Part shown: one piece after another, positions 44,778-55,237 of the stretch | Position numbering within the stretch: the first letter of the stretch is position 1 | Layout: the number at the start of each line of letters is the position of its first letter | From: Limimaricola cinnabarinus LL-001 | Lineage (GTDB): Bacteria; Pseudomonadota; Alphaproteobacteria; Rhodobacterales; Rhodobacteraceae | Length of the DNA stretch: 64,000 nucleotides | Assembly: GCF_000466965.1 (NCBI RefSeq) | Contig: NZ_BATB01000002.1 | Coordinates: 1 to 64,000 of the forward strand | Reading direction: 5' to 3' | Notes under the pieces: generated by a model | What the model was told of the DNA's origin: nothing | Database searches by the model: none | What the model saw: only the letters and a program-made list of their open reading frames with translations | Position numbers and translations under genes: made by a program

Positions 44778-46748
44778 TCAGCGCCGCCCGAACAGCTTCT
44801 CTATATCCGCAAGTCGCAATTCGACATAGGTGGGCCGCCCATGATTGCATTGACCGGAGCCGGGTGTGGCTTCCATCTCGCGCAGCAGGGCGTTCATCTC
44901 CTCGGCCCGCATCTGCCGACCCGAGCGGATCGAACCGTGGCAGGCGACCCGGCTCAGGATCGCGTCGAGCCGCACGGGCAGCGCCGTGGTGGCGTCGAGA
45001 TCCTCCAGCTCGTCGAGAATGTCGCGCAGCAGGGCGGCCGCGTCGATCCGCCCGAGGATGGCGGGGGTTTCGCGCACCGCCACCGTGCCGGGACCAAAGG
45101 ATTCAAGGCTCAGGCCGAGGCGCGACAGGTCCTCGGCCACCTCCAGCAGCCGCTCCGCCCCCGGACCGAGATCGACGATCTCCGGCACAAGAAGCGCCTG
45201 CGCCGCGACGCCGCTGTCCGCCATCTGCCGCTTGAGCCGCTCATAGACCAGCCGTTCATGCGCGGCGTGCTGGTCCACCAGCACCATGCCGGTCTCGGTC
45301 TGCGCAACGATCCAGTTGCCGTGAAGCTGCGCCCGCGCGGCCCCGAGGGGGAGCGCTTCGGCCCCCGCCGGGAACGTGTCCTTTTCGACACGGGCCGAGG
45401 GCATGTCCGTTCCCGACAGCCGCGCAGAGCGCAGATCATCGGGCACGGGGCCGGGCAGACCATGTGCGCTTTCGAAGCCGAAGCTCGATTCGGCAAGACC
45501 CGGCGCCTGCGCGGCCCGCGCCACGCTCATGGCGCGTGGCGAGGGGCGCTCCATCTGCCAGGCGTGGATGCTTGAGGCCGTGGCTACGCCGCGCGCGGGA
45601 TGATCCTCCTCGTCGATGAGCCCACCCGCATCCCCCGTCCGCGCCGCCGGGCCGGGACGCATCATCGACAGCGTTTCGGTGGCCACGGTCGTCGAGGCGC
45701 GGTGCCCTGCCCCCGACAGCGCCGCGCGCAGGGTCGAGACGATCAGCCCGCGCACCGCTTGCGGGTCGCGGAACCGCACTTCGGATTTCGCGGGATGCAC
45801 GTTCACATCGACAAGCTGCGGCGCGCATTCCACGAAAAGCGCCGCGGCCGGAAAGCGGTCGCGCGACAGGACATCCATGTAGGCCGCGCGCAGCGCCCCG
45901 GTGAGCTGGCGGTCGGTGACGGGGCGGCCATTGACGAAGACATGCTGGCTCACGCCCGCGCCGCGCGAATAGGTCGGCAGCGCGGCGAAACCGGTAAGGT
46001 GCAGCCCCTCGCGGCTGCCGTCGACGGGGAGCGCGTTGTCGTGGAACTCGCGGCCCAGAATGGCGGCGAGACGATTGCCCAGCGCGGTGACCGGATCGCC
46101 CGTCTCGGCATCGACGCGAAAGATCTCGCGCTCGCGCCCGTCGGTGATGTCGCGCAGGCTGAAGGCGACATGCGGCTCGGCCATGGCGAGACGACGCAGC
46201 GCCTCGGCCAGCGCCTGCGCCTCGGCGCGGTCGGTGCGCATGAACTTGAGCCGGGCGGGCGTCGCGTGGAACAGGTCGCGCAGTTCGACCACCGTGCCGC
46301 GATCGAGGGCCGCGGGCGCGACCGGCCCGAGACGGCCGCCGGTGACCGAGATCGTCGCCGCCTCCTGCCCCGCCACCCGCGAGGTGAGCGTCAGTCGCCC
46401 CACCGCGCCAAGCGAGGCCAACGCCTCGCCGCGAAAGCCGAAGCTGTGGATCTCCAGCAGGTCCGAGCCGTCGATCTTGGAGGTAGCATGACGCGCCAGA
46501 GCCAGCGGCAATTCGTCTGCCGTCATGCCACAGCCATCGTCGCGCACGCGAATCAGGTTCTTGCCCCCCGCCGCGATGGTCACCTCGATCCGCCGCGCGC
46601 CTGCATCGAGCGCGTTCTCCACCAGTTCCTTGACCGCCGAGGCGGGGCGTTCGACCACCTCGCCTGCGGCGATGCGGTTGATCGCCGCTTCGTCGAGTTG
46701 GCGGATCACGGGGCGCGGGGCCGGTTCGGCAGGGCTGTGCAGCGTCAT
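44778..46748 (-). CDS. mutL: DNA mismatch repair protein MutL
   Basis: 656-residue ATPase that links MutS to strand incision. The GHKL ATPase motifs are at the N-terminus: RIAAGEVVERPASAVKELVENALDAG, IRVRDDGCGM and ATSKI...LEIHSFGFRGEALASLGAVG. The C-terminal dimerisation domain has QHAAHERLVYERLKRQM and a DQHAxHE-like endonuclease motif (VDQHAAHERL), plus ACHGSIRSGRQM and CNHGRPTYVELRL. That suggests the nicking MutL form. The start at 46748 (MTLHSP) avoids a 15-codon upstream extension with poor codon pattern. It follows the M16 genes by 42 bases. Confidence 0.96.
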   Translation of the reverse strand: MTLHSPAEPAPRPVIRQLDEAAINRIAAGEVVERPASAVKELVENALDAGARRIEVTIAAGGKNLIRVRDDGCGMTADELPLALARHATSKIDGSDLLEIHSFGFRGEALASLGAVGRLTLTSRVAGQEAATISVTGGRLGPVAPAALDRGTVVELRDLFHATPARLKFMRTDRAEAQALAEALRRLAMAEPHVAFSLRDITDGREREIFRVDAETGDPVTALGNRLAAILGREFHDNALPVDGSREGLHLTGFAALPTYSRGAGVSQHVFVNGRPVTDRQLTGALRAAYMDVLSRDRFPAAALFVECAPQLVDVNVHPAKSEVRFRDPQAVRGLIVSTLRAALSGAGHRASTTVATETLSMMRPGPAARTGDAGGLIDEEDHPARGVATASSIHAWQMERPSPRAMSVARAAQAPGLAESSFGFESAHGLPGPVPDDLRSARLSGTDMPSARVEKDTFPAGAEALPLGAARAQLHGNWIVAQTETGMVLVDQHAAHERLVYERLKRQMADSGVAAQALLVPEIVDLGPGAERLLEVAEDLSRLGLSLESFGPGTVAVRETPAILGRIDAAALLRDILDELEDLDATTALPVRLDAILSRVACHGSIRSGRQMRAEEMNALLREMEATPGSGQCNHGRPTYVELRLADIEKLFGRR

Positions 46749-46789
46749 GGATGAGAGACTAGCATGTCCTGCGAAGGCGGCGCGAGGCC

Positions 46790-48148
46790 TCACCGGGCGG
46801 GCAGGACCACCTCCGGCAGGGTGATCTCGGGGCCCGCCTCGGTCTCCAATCCCTCAGGCCGGCCCACCACCACGAAATGCAGGGCGCCGGGGTCCACCAG
46901 CTCGGCGGCAACGCGGTTCACCTCGTCGAGCGTCACCGCCTCGATGAAGGCGTTGCGTTCGGTGACGTAGCTCTTGGGCAGGCCGGTCACCTGCATTCCA
47001 ACGAGGATGTCGGCGATCGGCCCGTTGCCGTCGAAGCGCAGCGGATATTCCCCGGTCAGGTAGGTCTTGGCGGCGTCCAGCTCCTGCTGCGTCACGCCTT
47101 GCGAGGCGATGCGCGCCCATTGGTCGCGGATCACCTCGATCGCCTGCGCCATGCGGTCATTGGCCGAGGCCAATGAGCCGATCCAGAATTCGGTGTTCTC
47201 CAGCGGCACCAGATCGGTGCTGACGCCATAGGTGAGACCGCGCTTCTCGCGCACCTCGGTCATCAACCGGCTCTCGAAGCCGCCACCGCCGAGGATGTGG
47301 TTGAGCACATAGGCCGTGAAGAAGTCCGGATCGTCGCGTTCGAGACCGGGCTGGCCGAACAGCGCGGTGGATTGCGGCGTCGGATAATCGATCACCTCGA
47401 TGCCGCCCGACAGGCCAAACTCGACATGGCCCGGAAGCTCGGGGCCGCTTTCGGGCAGCTCGCCCAGCAGCTCGTCGACGAGCGCGCCCAGCTCCTCGGG
47501 CGTGATGTCGCCCACCGCACCCACATGCACGCGGTCGCGCGTCAGCGCCGCCTTGTGCGCCGCGAGGAGATCGTCCCGGGTCAGGGCCGCCACGCTTTCG
47601 GGTGTGCCGTTGTCGGGGCGGCCATAGGGATGATCGCCGAAGGCAGCCTCGTAGAAGGCACGACTGGCGAGGCGGCGCGGGTCCTGCGCGTCCTGCGCGA
47701 GGATCGACTGCACCTGTCCGCGCACCCGTTCGATCGCCACCGGGTCAAAGCGCGGCTCGACCAACGCGGCGCGCAGAAGATCCACCGCCGCGTCGCGGTT
47801 CTCGGTCAGCATCCGCGCCGAGACCGAGAGCGTGTCGGTGCCGACATTGAAGGAAAAGCTCGCCGCGAGATCTTCGCGTGCGGCCTGGAAGGCGCGGGCG
47901 TCCATCTCGGCCGCTCCTTCTTCGAGAAGACCGGTCATCAGGTTCACCGCGCCAAGCCGGTCGGAATCGTCGAGCCCGGTGCCCCCTTCGAAGCGCAGCT
48001 CGAGCGCCGTGAAGGGGATGGTGTGGTCCTCGACCAGCCAGGCGTCGATGCCGCCCGGCGAAGTCACCTCCTCGATCTCGATCTCGGCATGGGCCAGACC
48101 GGCGAGACCGGCACCGAAGGCGAGGGCCAGTGTCAGGATGCGGATCAT
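46790..48148 (-). CDS. M16-family peptidase-like protein without HxxEH
   Basis: 452 residues, periplasmic by its signal peptide (IRILTLALAFGAGLAGLAHA). The M16 fold is clear (GLLEEGAAEMDARAFQAAREDLAASFSFNVG, then GDHPYGRPDNGTPESVAAL), but the zinc-binding HxxEH of the family is absent: the corresponding region reads LMTGLLEEG. It is therefore the non-catalytic partner. The C-terminal R/Y segment (EKRGLTYGVSTDL) that helps substrate binding is conserved. Its ATG overlaps the stop of the active homologue (ATGA), so the two are co-translated and probably form a heterodimer. Confidence 0.92.
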   Translation of the reverse strand: MIRILTLALAFGAGLAGLAHAEIEIEEVTSPGGIDAWLVEDHTIPFTALELRFEGGTGLDDSDRLGAVNLMTGLLEEGAAEMDARAFQAAREDLAASFSFNVGTDTLSVSARMLTENRDAAVDLLRAALVEPRFDPVAIERVRGQVQSILAQDAQDPRRLASRAFYEAAFGDHPYGRPDNGTPESVAALTRDDLLAAHKAALTRDRVHVGAVGDITPEELGALVDELLGELPESGPELPGHVEFGLSGGIEVIDYPTPQSTALFGQPGLERDDPDFFTAYVLNHILGGGGFESRLMTEVREKRGLTYGVSTDLVPLENTEFWIGSLASANDRMAQAIEVIRDQWARIASQGVTQQELDAAKTYLTGEYPLRFDGNGPIADILVGMQVTGLPKSYVTERNAFIEAVTLDEVNRVAAELVDPGALHFVVVGRPEGLETEAGPEITLPEVVLPAR

Positions 48149-49539
48149 TTGGGCTCCTCCTCGCGGCTGGACACGACGTGCAGCGTCACGCTCTGGTCGG
48201 GGTCGAACACGGCGCGGGCGGCGTCGAGCACCGCCTCGGCGGTAACGGATTGCAGGATCTCGGGCCAATCGCCCACATCCTCCACCGTCAACCCCTGGCT
48301 CAGCGCCGCACCGTAGCGCCGCGCCAGCCCTTCGACCGAATCGCGGGCATAGATTTCGGAGGCGCGGAGCTGGGTGCGGATGCGCACCATCTGCTCAGGC
48401 GTCGGGCCGGTGTCGAGAAAGCCCGTCACTACCTCGTCGAGCGCCGCCTCGGCCTCGTCGAGCGATACGCCGGGGCGGGGCACCACCGACAGCGAGAAGG
48501 TCGCGTCGTCGAGCGACATGCCGTGATAGCCCGCGCCGGCATGTAGCGCGATCTCGCGTTCGAACACCAGTTCCTCGCCCAACACAGAGGTAAAGGACGA
48601 GCCACCGAGGATCTCGGCGAGATAGGTCAGCGCCGCCGCCGTCTCCTGATCGTCCGAATCGCGTTCGGGCGCGAGATAACTGCGGGTGACATAGGGCTGC
48701 GACACCCGTTCGTCGGCATAGACGAGTTGCCGCGCCGCGCGCTGCGGCGGCTCTTGCGGGCGGACCCGTCCGGGCAGGTCGGGTTCGGCCGGGATCGGGC
48801 CGTAATGCTCCTCGGCCAATGCCAGAACCTCATCGGGGATCACGTCGCCCGCGACCACGAGGATCGCGTTGTTGGGCGAATAGTAGGTCTCGTAGAAATC
48901 GCGCACGTCGTCGCGGCCCAGCCCTTCGATCTCATGCATCCAGCCGATCACCGGGCGCCCGTAAGGGTGGTTGATGTATTGCGCCGCGACCATCTGCTCG
49001 CGCGCAAGGGCGCCGGGATTGCTCTCGGTGCGCTGGTTGCGCTCCTCGACGATCACTTGCCGCTCGGTCTCGATGTCCTCGTCGGTAAGCGCGAGGTCGT
49101 TCATCCGCTCGGCTTCCATCCCCATCATGAGCGGCAGGCGGTCGGCGGCGACGCGCTGGAAATAGGCGGTGTAGTCGGTCGAGGTGAAGGCGTTGTCCGA
49201 GCCGCCATTTGCCGCGACCGTGGCCGAGAATTCGCCCGCTTCGAGATCGTCGGTCGCCTTGAACAGCAGGTGTTCGAGGAAATGCGCGACACCTGAGGCG
49301 CCCTCCGGTTCATCGGCGGACCCGACACGGTACCACAGCATCTGAGTCACCACCGGGGCGCGGTGATCCTCGATCACCACCATCTCGAGACCGTTGTCGA
49401 GGGTATAGGTCGTCACCGCATCGCCCGGAACGACCACCGCTGCGGCCTCCTGCGCGGATGCGAGCGGGGCCAGCACCGGCAGGGTGAACACCGGCAGGGC
49501 AAGGATGACGGGGGCGGCCTGGGCCAGTTTGCGCAGCAT
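48145..49539 (-). CDS. M16-family zinc peptidase (catalytic)
   Basis: 464 residues with a signal peptide (to about residue 29, ASAQ). The inverted zinc motif HFLEH (SGVAHFLEHLLFKATDD) and the downstream glutamate in ERQVIVEERNQR supply the metal site. It degrades small peptides in the periplasm, possibly with the inactive partner encoded next. The ATG at 49539 is followed by a tidy signal peptide; the upstream open frame is Arg-rich and looks non-coding. The pair lies between the DUF3035-like lipoprotein gene and mutL. Confidence 0.94.
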   Translation of the reverse strand: MLRKLAQAAPVILALPVFTLPVLAPLASAQEAAAVVVPGDAVTTYTLDNGLEMVVIEDHRAPVVTQMLWYRVGSADEPEGASGVAHFLEHLLFKATDDLEAGEFSATVAANGGSDNAFTSTDYTAYFQRVAADRLPLMMGMEAERMNDLALTDEDIETERQVIVEERNQRTESNPGALAREQMVAAQYINHPYGRPVIGWMHEIEGLGRDDVRDFYETYYSPNNAILVVAGDVIPDEVLALAEEHYGPIPAEPDLPGRVRPQEPPQRAARQLVYADERVSQPYVTRSYLAPERDSDDQETAAALTYLAEILGGSSFTSVLGEELVFEREIALHAGAGYHGMSLDDATFSLSVVPRPGVSLDEAEAALDEVVTGFLDTGPTPEQMVRIRTQLRASEIYARDSVEGLARRYGAALSQGLTVEDVGDWPEILQSVTAEAVLDAARAVFDPDQSVTLHVVSSREEEPK

Positions 49540-49624
49540 GAAGTGCCTCCTTCGCTGCACCCAACCTACGGTGCCGCGCCGCCGCCGCAAGCGCCGCCAC
49601 GGCTTCGTGAGCCGCCGCGAGCGA

Positions 49625-49861
49625 TCAGAAGGGCGGTTGCAGCGCCGTTCCGGCCGAGCGGCGGCGCAGGGCCACCTCGGCCGGGTCGGGATCGGCGCGG
49701 TTCGCCGCCCCCGGCGTAGGTTGCGGCAGATCGAGCCGCGCGGGGATATCAAGCGGCTGCTGGGGCACCACGAGGGCGGGATCGGGGCCCGCCGGGCCAT
49801 CGCCACGGCCGCAGCCCGCGAGTATCAGCGCGGTCAGCCCCGCGGCCAGTGCCAGTCGCAT
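49625..49861 (-). CDS. Small lipoprotein, DUF3035/BamF-like
   Basis: 78 residues. Signal peptide with lipobox LAGC, then VVPQQPLDIPARLDLPQPTPGAANRADPDPAEVAL. The segment PLDIPARLDLPxPTPGAANRADP is characteristic of DUF3035 (called BamF in Caulobacter), a lipoprotein of the BAM outer-membrane protein insertion machine. The match is by eye; the protein is shorter than most homologues. ATG 49861. It lies between lspA and the M16 genes on the same strand. Confidence 0.65.
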   Translation of the reverse strand: MRLALAAGLTALILAGCGRGDGPAGPDPALVVPQQPLDIPARLDLPQPTPGAANRADPDPAEVALRRRSAGTALQPPF

Positions 49862-49917
49862 GTGTCGTCCCCGTCCGTCTCGTCCGAGACCCTGACTATC
49901 GCAGCTCATGCGCCGGG

Positions 49918-50442
49918 TCACGGGCTCTTTGCGCCACGCTTGCGACGGGGTCCCGGCCCGCCCGGGCCGGGACGCCCGTCTGGCTGCGGCTTGTCGCCGC
50001 CGAACAGCACCAGCCCCACCGCCCCCAGAAAGATCGCGATGTCGGCGATGTTGAAGGCATAAGGGTTCTCGATCCCGCAACAGCTGACGTTGAGAAAATC
50101 CGCCACGGCGCCATAGAGCACCCGGTCGATCACGTTGCCCAGAGCGCCGCCCACCAGAAAACCCGCCGAGATCCGCGCCATGCGCCTGCCGCCGTCACGG
50201 GCGATCCACACAAGCACCGCCGCCGAGATGGCGAGCGCCAGCGCCACCAGCACCCAGCGCATGTCGAAGTTCGCAAAGAGCCCGAAGTTGACGCCCCGGT
50301 TCCACGCCATGCGGAAGTCGAGGATGCCGGGGATCACCGTGATCTGGAGCCGCTCCATCAGCCCGAGCGCGTGCACCACGAGATATTTCGTCGCCTGATC
50401 GGCGAGAAACACCCAAAAGCCGGTCCAGAGGGTCAGTCGCAC
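49918..50442 (-). CDS. lspA: Lipoprotein signal peptidase
   Basis: 174-residue inner-membrane aspartyl protease that cleaves prolipoprotein signal peptides. Four transmembrane helices; catalytic aspartates are Asp115 (GAVADFLNV) and Asp134 (FNIADIAIFL), 19 residues apart as in E. coli. MAWNRGVNFGLF and GNVIDRVLYG are the usual conserved loops. A GTG start at 50442, preceded by GAGGGG that overlaps the purH stop, gives the standard N-terminus; the C-terminal 30 residues are an uncommon Gly/Pro/Arg-rich tail. It is ten bases downstream of purH. Confidence 0.95.
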   Translation of the reverse strand: MRLTLWTGFWVFLADQATKYLVVHALGLMERLQITVIPGILDFRMAWNRGVNFGLFANFDMRWVLVALALAISAAVLVWIARDGGRRMARISAGFLVGGALGNVIDRVLYGAVADFLNVSCCGIENPYAFNIADIAIFLGAVGLVLFGGDKPQPDGRPGPGGPGPRRKRGAKSP

Positions 50443-50452
50443 CGCGCGCCCC

Positions 50453-52039
50453 TCAATGCCGGAAGTGACGCATGCCGGTCAGCACCATTGCCAGACCCGC
50501 CTCGTTGGCAGCCGCGATCACCTCGTCGTCGCGCATCGAGCCACCGGGCTGGATCACCGCCGTGACGCCCGCGCCCGCCGCCTCCATCAGCCCGTCGGCG
50601 AAGGGGAAGAAGGCGTCCGAGGCAACGACGGATCCCTTGGCCGGATTTTCCGACAGCCCCAGTGCCTCGCCCATGCGGCCCGCTTTCGCGGCGGCGATCA
50701 GTGCCGAATCAAGGCGGCTCATCTGGCCCGCGCCGACGCCCACGGTCTGGCCGTCCTTTGCATAGACGATGGCGTTCGACTTCACGTGACGCGCCACGGT
50801 CCAGGCGAACATCAGGTCCTCGACCTCCTGCGTCGAAGGCGCGCGCTCGGTCACGACCCGGAGGTCGTCACGGCCCTTGAAACCCGAATCATGGTCCTGC
50901 ACCAACAAGCCGCCCGCAACCTGCCGGTAGGTGAGGCGCGGGCTGCGCGGATCGGGCAGCGCCTCGGTCACCAGAAGCCGCAGGTTCTTTTTGGCGGCAA
51001 AGATGGCGCGGGCGTCGTCATCGGCGCCCGGCGCGATCACGACCTCGGTGAAGATCTTGGCGATCTCGGTCGCGGTCGCGCCGTCGAGGGGGCGGTTCAG
51101 CGCCACGATGCCGCCGAAGGCCGAGGTGCGGTCGCAATCGAAGGCCCGCGCATAGGCCTCCTTGAGCGAGCCGCCGGTCGCGACGCCGCAGGGGTTGGCG
51201 TGTTTGATGATGGCGCAGGCGGGCGCATCGCCGCCGAACTCGGCCACCAGCTCATAGGCCGCGTCGGTATCGTTGATATTGTTGTAGCTCAGCTCCTTGC
51301 CCTGGATCTGCCGCGCGGTGGCGACGCCGGGGCGCATCGAGCCGTCGGTATAGAAGGCGGCCTGCTGGTGCGGGTTCTCGCCATAGCGCAGGGTCTGGAC
51401 GAGGGTGCCCGCAAAGGCGCGGCGGCGCGGCGTCGTCTCGCCGATGGCCGAGGCCATCCAGGTCGAGACGGCCGCATCATAGGCGGCGGTGCGGGCATAG
51501 GCCGTCTGGGCGAGCCGCTTGCGGAAGGCCAGATCGGTCTGGCCGTCGTTGCTTTCCAACTCCGACAGCAGTGCCTCGTAATCCTCGACATCGGTGACCA
51601 CGCAGACATCGGCGTGGTTCTTGGCGGCGGCGCGGATCATCGCCGGGCCGCCGATGTCGATGTTCTCGATGCAGCTGTCGTAATCGCCGCCCTTCGCCAC
51701 GGTCTCCTCGAACGGGTAGAGGTTGACCACCAGCAGGTCGATCGCCGGGATGCCGTGCTCGTCCATCGCCGCGACATGCGCCTCATCCGAGCGCACCGCG
51801 AGCAGGCCGCCATGCACGCGCGGGTGCAGCGTCTTGACGCGGCCGTCCATCATCTCGGGAAAGCCGGTGACCTCGGCCACGTCGCGCACCGGCAGGCCCG
51901 CGTCGCGCAGCGCCTTGGCAGAGCCGCCGGTGGAAAGCAGTTCCACGCCGCGGGCGTCGAGCGCGCGGGCGAGGTCCACGAGGCCGGACTTGTCGGAAAC
52001 GGAGAGCAGCGCGCGGCGCAGCGGGGCAAGCGAGGTCAT
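50453..52039 (-). CDS. purH: Bifunctional AICAR transformylase/IMP cyclohydrolase
   Basis: Last two steps of de novo IMP synthesis; 528 residues. The N-terminal MGS-like cyclohydrolase domain ([44 protein letters not shown]) and the C-terminal transformylase ([23 protein letters not shown], catalytic KH pair in [10 protein letters not shown], and FFPFADGL) are intact. AGGAAGG before 52039 supports that ATG. It follows the heparinase-like gene at a 30-base gap and precedes lspA, a Rhodobacteraceae order. Confidence 0.97.
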   Translation of the reverse strand: MTSLAPLRRALLSVSDKSGLVDLARALDARGVELLSTGGSAKALRDAGLPVRDVAEVTGFPEMMDGRVKTLHPRVHGGLLAVRSDEAHVAAMDEHGIPAIDLLVVNLYPFEETVAKGGDYDSCIENIDIGGPAMIRAAAKNHADVCVVTDVEDYEALLSELESNDGQTDLAFRKRLAQTAYARTAAYDAAVSTWMASAIGETTPRRRAFAGTLVQTLRYGENPHQQAAFYTDGSMRPGVATARQIQGKELSYNNINDTDAAYELVAEFGGDAPACAIIKHANPCGVATGGSLKEAYARAFDCDRTSAFGGIVALNRPLDGATATEIAKIFTEVVIAPGADDDARAIFAAKKNLRLLVTEALPDPRSPRLTYRQVAGGLLVQDHDSGFKGRDDLRVVTERAPSTQEVEDLMFAWTVARHVKSNAIVYAKDGQTVGVGAGQMSRLDSALIAAAKAGRMGEALGLSENPAKGSVVASDAFFPFADGLMEAAGAGVTAVIQPGGSMRDDEVIAAANEAGLAMVLTGMRHFRH

Positions 52040-52071
52040 GGGTCGTCCTTCCTGATCCTGGTCCGCCGGCC

Positions 52072-53816
52072 TCACGCCGGATCGCCTTCTCCGCGCCACA
52101 GGTCGCGCGGGGCCAGCGCCGCGTCGCCCGATCTCACGAGCGACCAGCGGACGAGGGTCGCATAGGCCATCGCGCGGCCGGATAAAACCACCTGTTGCGT
52201 CGGCACCGGCCGGGGACGGCTCTTTTCGAGATAGACCGAGGGCGCCAGCGACAGCCGCGCGCCGCCGTCATGCGCCAGCCGCCAGACCTCGCCCGAGCGC
52301 AGCCGCAAGAGCGCCACCGCACCCTGCGTGTCGAGGGCTGGCTCCACATCGGGATGCAGGTGAAACCGGATGGTGAAGGCGACCCCCGGATCGCGTCCGG
52401 CATGGCTGGCCGCATCGAAGGCGCGTTCATCGGCGGGACCGAGCGTGGTCAACAGATCCTCACCCACCAGCGTCAGGCCGCCCCGGTCGAGGCCCAGCCT
52501 GCGGTCGTGCGTCAGGCCGAAAGCCGCGCGCCATGCGTCATGGCTGGCCTCGATCCGCTGCAACCCGTCGGAATCAGCCCGATGCGCCAGCACCTCGCGC
52601 GGCCCGTCGACCAGCGGTTCGCTCCCGCCCGCCCCCCTGCCGAGCCGGGCCGAAGAATGCCCGTCGAGGCAGAGCGTCGAATGCGACAGCGTGGCGCGGC
52701 CGGCGCGGCGCCAGTCGGGGCCGTGATGCGTGCCCGAGCCGCAGCTGACGATGAGTGGACGGCGACCGCAGGTCATCTCGAAGGCGAGGGTCGAGGCATG
52801 GGCGCGCGCCGCATCCGGGCCGCGCGGCGGCGGTGCCGCGTCGAGCAGAACGGTGGTGCGCGCGCTGGCGAGCCGCGCGAACCCCATGCGCAGATCGAAG
52901 GGCGATGGGCCCGCCGCCCCGCCCGCCTCAGCGAGCGCCCGCTCCAGCCGCCCTTCGGTCCCTCGCCCGCCGCCGTGAAACCGCGCCAGCCCGCCATCGG
53001 CATGGCGCAGCGCCCGCAAGGTCCGGGCCGCGCGCGCCATCGCGTCGCGTTGGGCGGGGGCGGTGGCCTGCCCGAGAATCACGGCGGCGGCGGCAAGTGC
53101 GCAGAACAGCTCGAGCAGCGCCTCGGGATCGCGCGAGGCGACGTCACCGCCGGGTCCGATGGCCGAGGCCGCCGCCTGCCCCAATGCCGCCGCCCGGCGC
53201 GCCGCATGACGCGGCGCCCCGAAGAGCGCCGTCTCGACCTGCAACAGCGCCGCGAGCGCCGCGATGCGCCCCGCCTCGTCCCCCGCCCTGTGCCAATGTC
53301 GCGCCAGCCAGCGCGATTGCATCGACAGGCTGCGCAGGAACGCCGCCTCGTCGGCCTGCGGCGACGGGCTCTGGCACACCCACGCGCTGTTGGAGAGCCA
53401 GCGCGTCAACCGTTCCGCAACGGCCTCCGGCGACCAGCCCGGCCCGCGCCCGTCGCCGTAACGCCCGATCCAGTCCATGAGCCAGACCCAGGCGAGGTCG
53501 CGCGACGCGGCCCCGCCCAGCGCCGCGAGGTCGTCGAGCCAACCAAAGCGGTGCTGCGTGGCGGTTTCAGGATCGGCCTCGGGCCCGAGCGACCAGATCG
53601 TGCGGCCCCGGCCCTCGACCTGCTGCCCGGCCCTGAGATGCCGCCCGGCCAGAAGATCGCGGCCGCGCGCGGGATCGCCGAAGCCTCGGGCACCGCCGGG
53701 TAGGCCAGGGCCGCGGGCACGGGCGCGCGCATGTCCGCGCGCCAGCGTAGCCGCTCGATCCCCCATCGCCGCTGCATGACCGCCACCGGCCTCTCCCCCC
53801 TACCACGCGCCGCCAT
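52072..53816 (-). CDS. Heparinase II/III-family protein (frameshifted)
   Basis: About 580 residues once joined, related to polysaccharide lyases of the heparinase II/III type. The helical N-domain ([25 protein letters not shown], then [12 protein letters not shown]) and the beta-sandwich C-domain ([37 protein letters not shown]) follow the family plan. The start at 53816 ([15 protein letters not shown]) is in one frame; between about 53658 and 53676, in a CGCGCGCGGCCGCG run, it must shift to the frame of [20 protein letters not shown]. Substrate unknown. Its invariable place next to purH and rsmB in this family suggests an envelope-polymer role; that is inference. Confidence 0.83.
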
Positions 53817-53840
53817 GCTAGGGCCGGGCGCGGACGCATG

Positions 53841-55154
53841 TCACCCGTCTCGCGCGCCGGGCCGCAGGCAAGCGATGAAAAAGCCGTCCATGCCGCCGCG
53901 TTCGGCCCAGAAGTCGGGCCGCAGGCGCAGCCCCTCGGCAGCGATCCAGTCGGGCTCGATGCCGGGCCGGGCCAGCGCCTTCAGATCGTTGGTCAGCCCC
54001 TCGTGCCGGGCCAGCGCCTCCTCGACTTGCACCTCGCCCTCGTCGGGCAGGAGCGAGCAGGTGCAGAACACCAGCCGACCGCCGGGCTTCAGGAGCGTCA
54101 GCGCGTGGTCGATCATCTCGGCCTGAAGCTCGATCAGCGCGCCGAACTCCGAGCCGTCCTTGGCGTATGGCAGGTCGGGGTGGCGGCGGATCGTGCCGGT
54201 GGCCGAACAGGGCGCGTCGAGCAGGATCGCGTCGAAACCGCCCTCCGCCTCCGAGGCGTCGAACTCCAGCGCGTCGGCTTGCACGACCTCAGCCCCAAGC
54301 CCGGTGCGCGCGAGGTTCTCGCGCAGCCGCCCGAGCCGCGTCTCCGATAGGTCGAGCGCCGTGACCTGCGCGCCCGCGGCCGCGAGTTGCATCGTCTTGC
54401 CACCCGGCGCGGCGCACAGGTCGAGCACCCGCTCGCCGGGGCGCGCATCGAGCACCCGTGCGGCGATGGCGGCGGCGGCGTCCTGCACCCACCACTCGCC
54501 CGTGTCATAGCCGGGCAACGCCGAGACCTGCCCCGCCTCGCGCAGCCGCACCGACCCCGTGGGCAGCAGATCGCCGCCCAGCGCCTCGGCCAGCGCCGCC
54601 CCGTCGCCCTTGGGCGTGAGATCGAGCGGCGGTATCATGGCCTGCACCGCCTCCATCGCCTCGACCGACTTGCGGCCCCAAGCCTCGACCATCGGGCCGC
54701 GCAGCCAGTTTGGCAGCTTGGGGACCGGCATTCTGGCCCAGGCCTCGGGTGGCTCTTCGGCGAGCTTGCGCAGCACCGCGTTGACGAGGCCCTTGTAGCT
54801 CTGGGTGCGTTTGCCCTTGGACATGATCTGCACCATGGCGTTGACCACACCATGCGCCGCCGCCCCCTCCATGATCTCGACCGCGCCGAGCCGCAGGGCA
54901 TTGCGCACCGCGAGCGGCGGCTGCTTGGTGAGAAACGGCTTGAGCGCCCGGTCCGCCGTCGGCAGTTGCCGCAGGACCTGCGTCGCGAGGCGCTGGGCGC
55001 GGGCCCGGTCGGGCGGCGACAGGCGTTCGAGCGCGCCCGCCGCGATGGTTTCGGACATGAGCCGCTGGCCCCCCGTCGCCTGCTCGATGAGGTGCAGCGC
55101 GGCGCGGCGCGCGGCGATGCCGTCGTCTGGGGCCGTGGCGCGGTCCTGTGTCAT
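53841..55154 (-). CDS. rsmB: 16S rRNA (cytosine967-C5)-methyltransferase, RsmB/NOP type
   Basis: 437 residues. An N-terminal NusB-like helical domain (ARRAALHLIEQATGGQRL, then PPDRARAQRLATQVLRQLPTADRALKPFL) is followed by a SAM methyltransferase domain with LDLCAAPGGKTMQLA, the catalytic-cysteine motif DAPCSATGTIRRHP and the second Cys in VFCTCSLLPDEGEVQVE. Both cysteines used by m5C methyltransferases are present. The ATG at 55154 lies beside a divergent promoter region for the sdhAF4 gene. Confidence 0.95.
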   Translation of the reverse strand: MTQDRATAPDDGIAARRAALHLIEQATGGQRLMSETIAAGALERLSPPDRARAQRLATQVLRQLPTADRALKPFLTKQPPLAVRNALRLGAVEIMEGAAAHGVVNAMVQIMSKGKRTQSYKGLVNAVLRKLAEEPPEAWARMPVPKLPNWLRGPMVEAWGRKSVEAMEAVQAMIPPLDLTPKGDGAALAEALGGDLLPTGSVRLREAGQVSALPGYDTGEWWVQDAAAAIAARVLDARPGERVLDLCAAPGGKTMQLAAAGAQVTALDLSETRLGRLRENLARTGLGAEVVQADALEFDASEAEGGFDAILLDAPCSATGTIRRHPDLPYAKDGSEFGALIELQAEMIDHALTLLKPGGRLVFCTCSLLPDEGEVQVEEALARHEGLTNDLKALARPGIEPDWIAAEGLRLRPDFWAERGGMDGFFIACLRPGARDG

Positions 55155-55237
55155 GGCGGGTCCGGGGGTTGTTGGAGACGGATCAGCACGTATATCCCGA
55201 GCATCCGCCGCACAAGCGCCGCCTCAGGAGAGACGCC

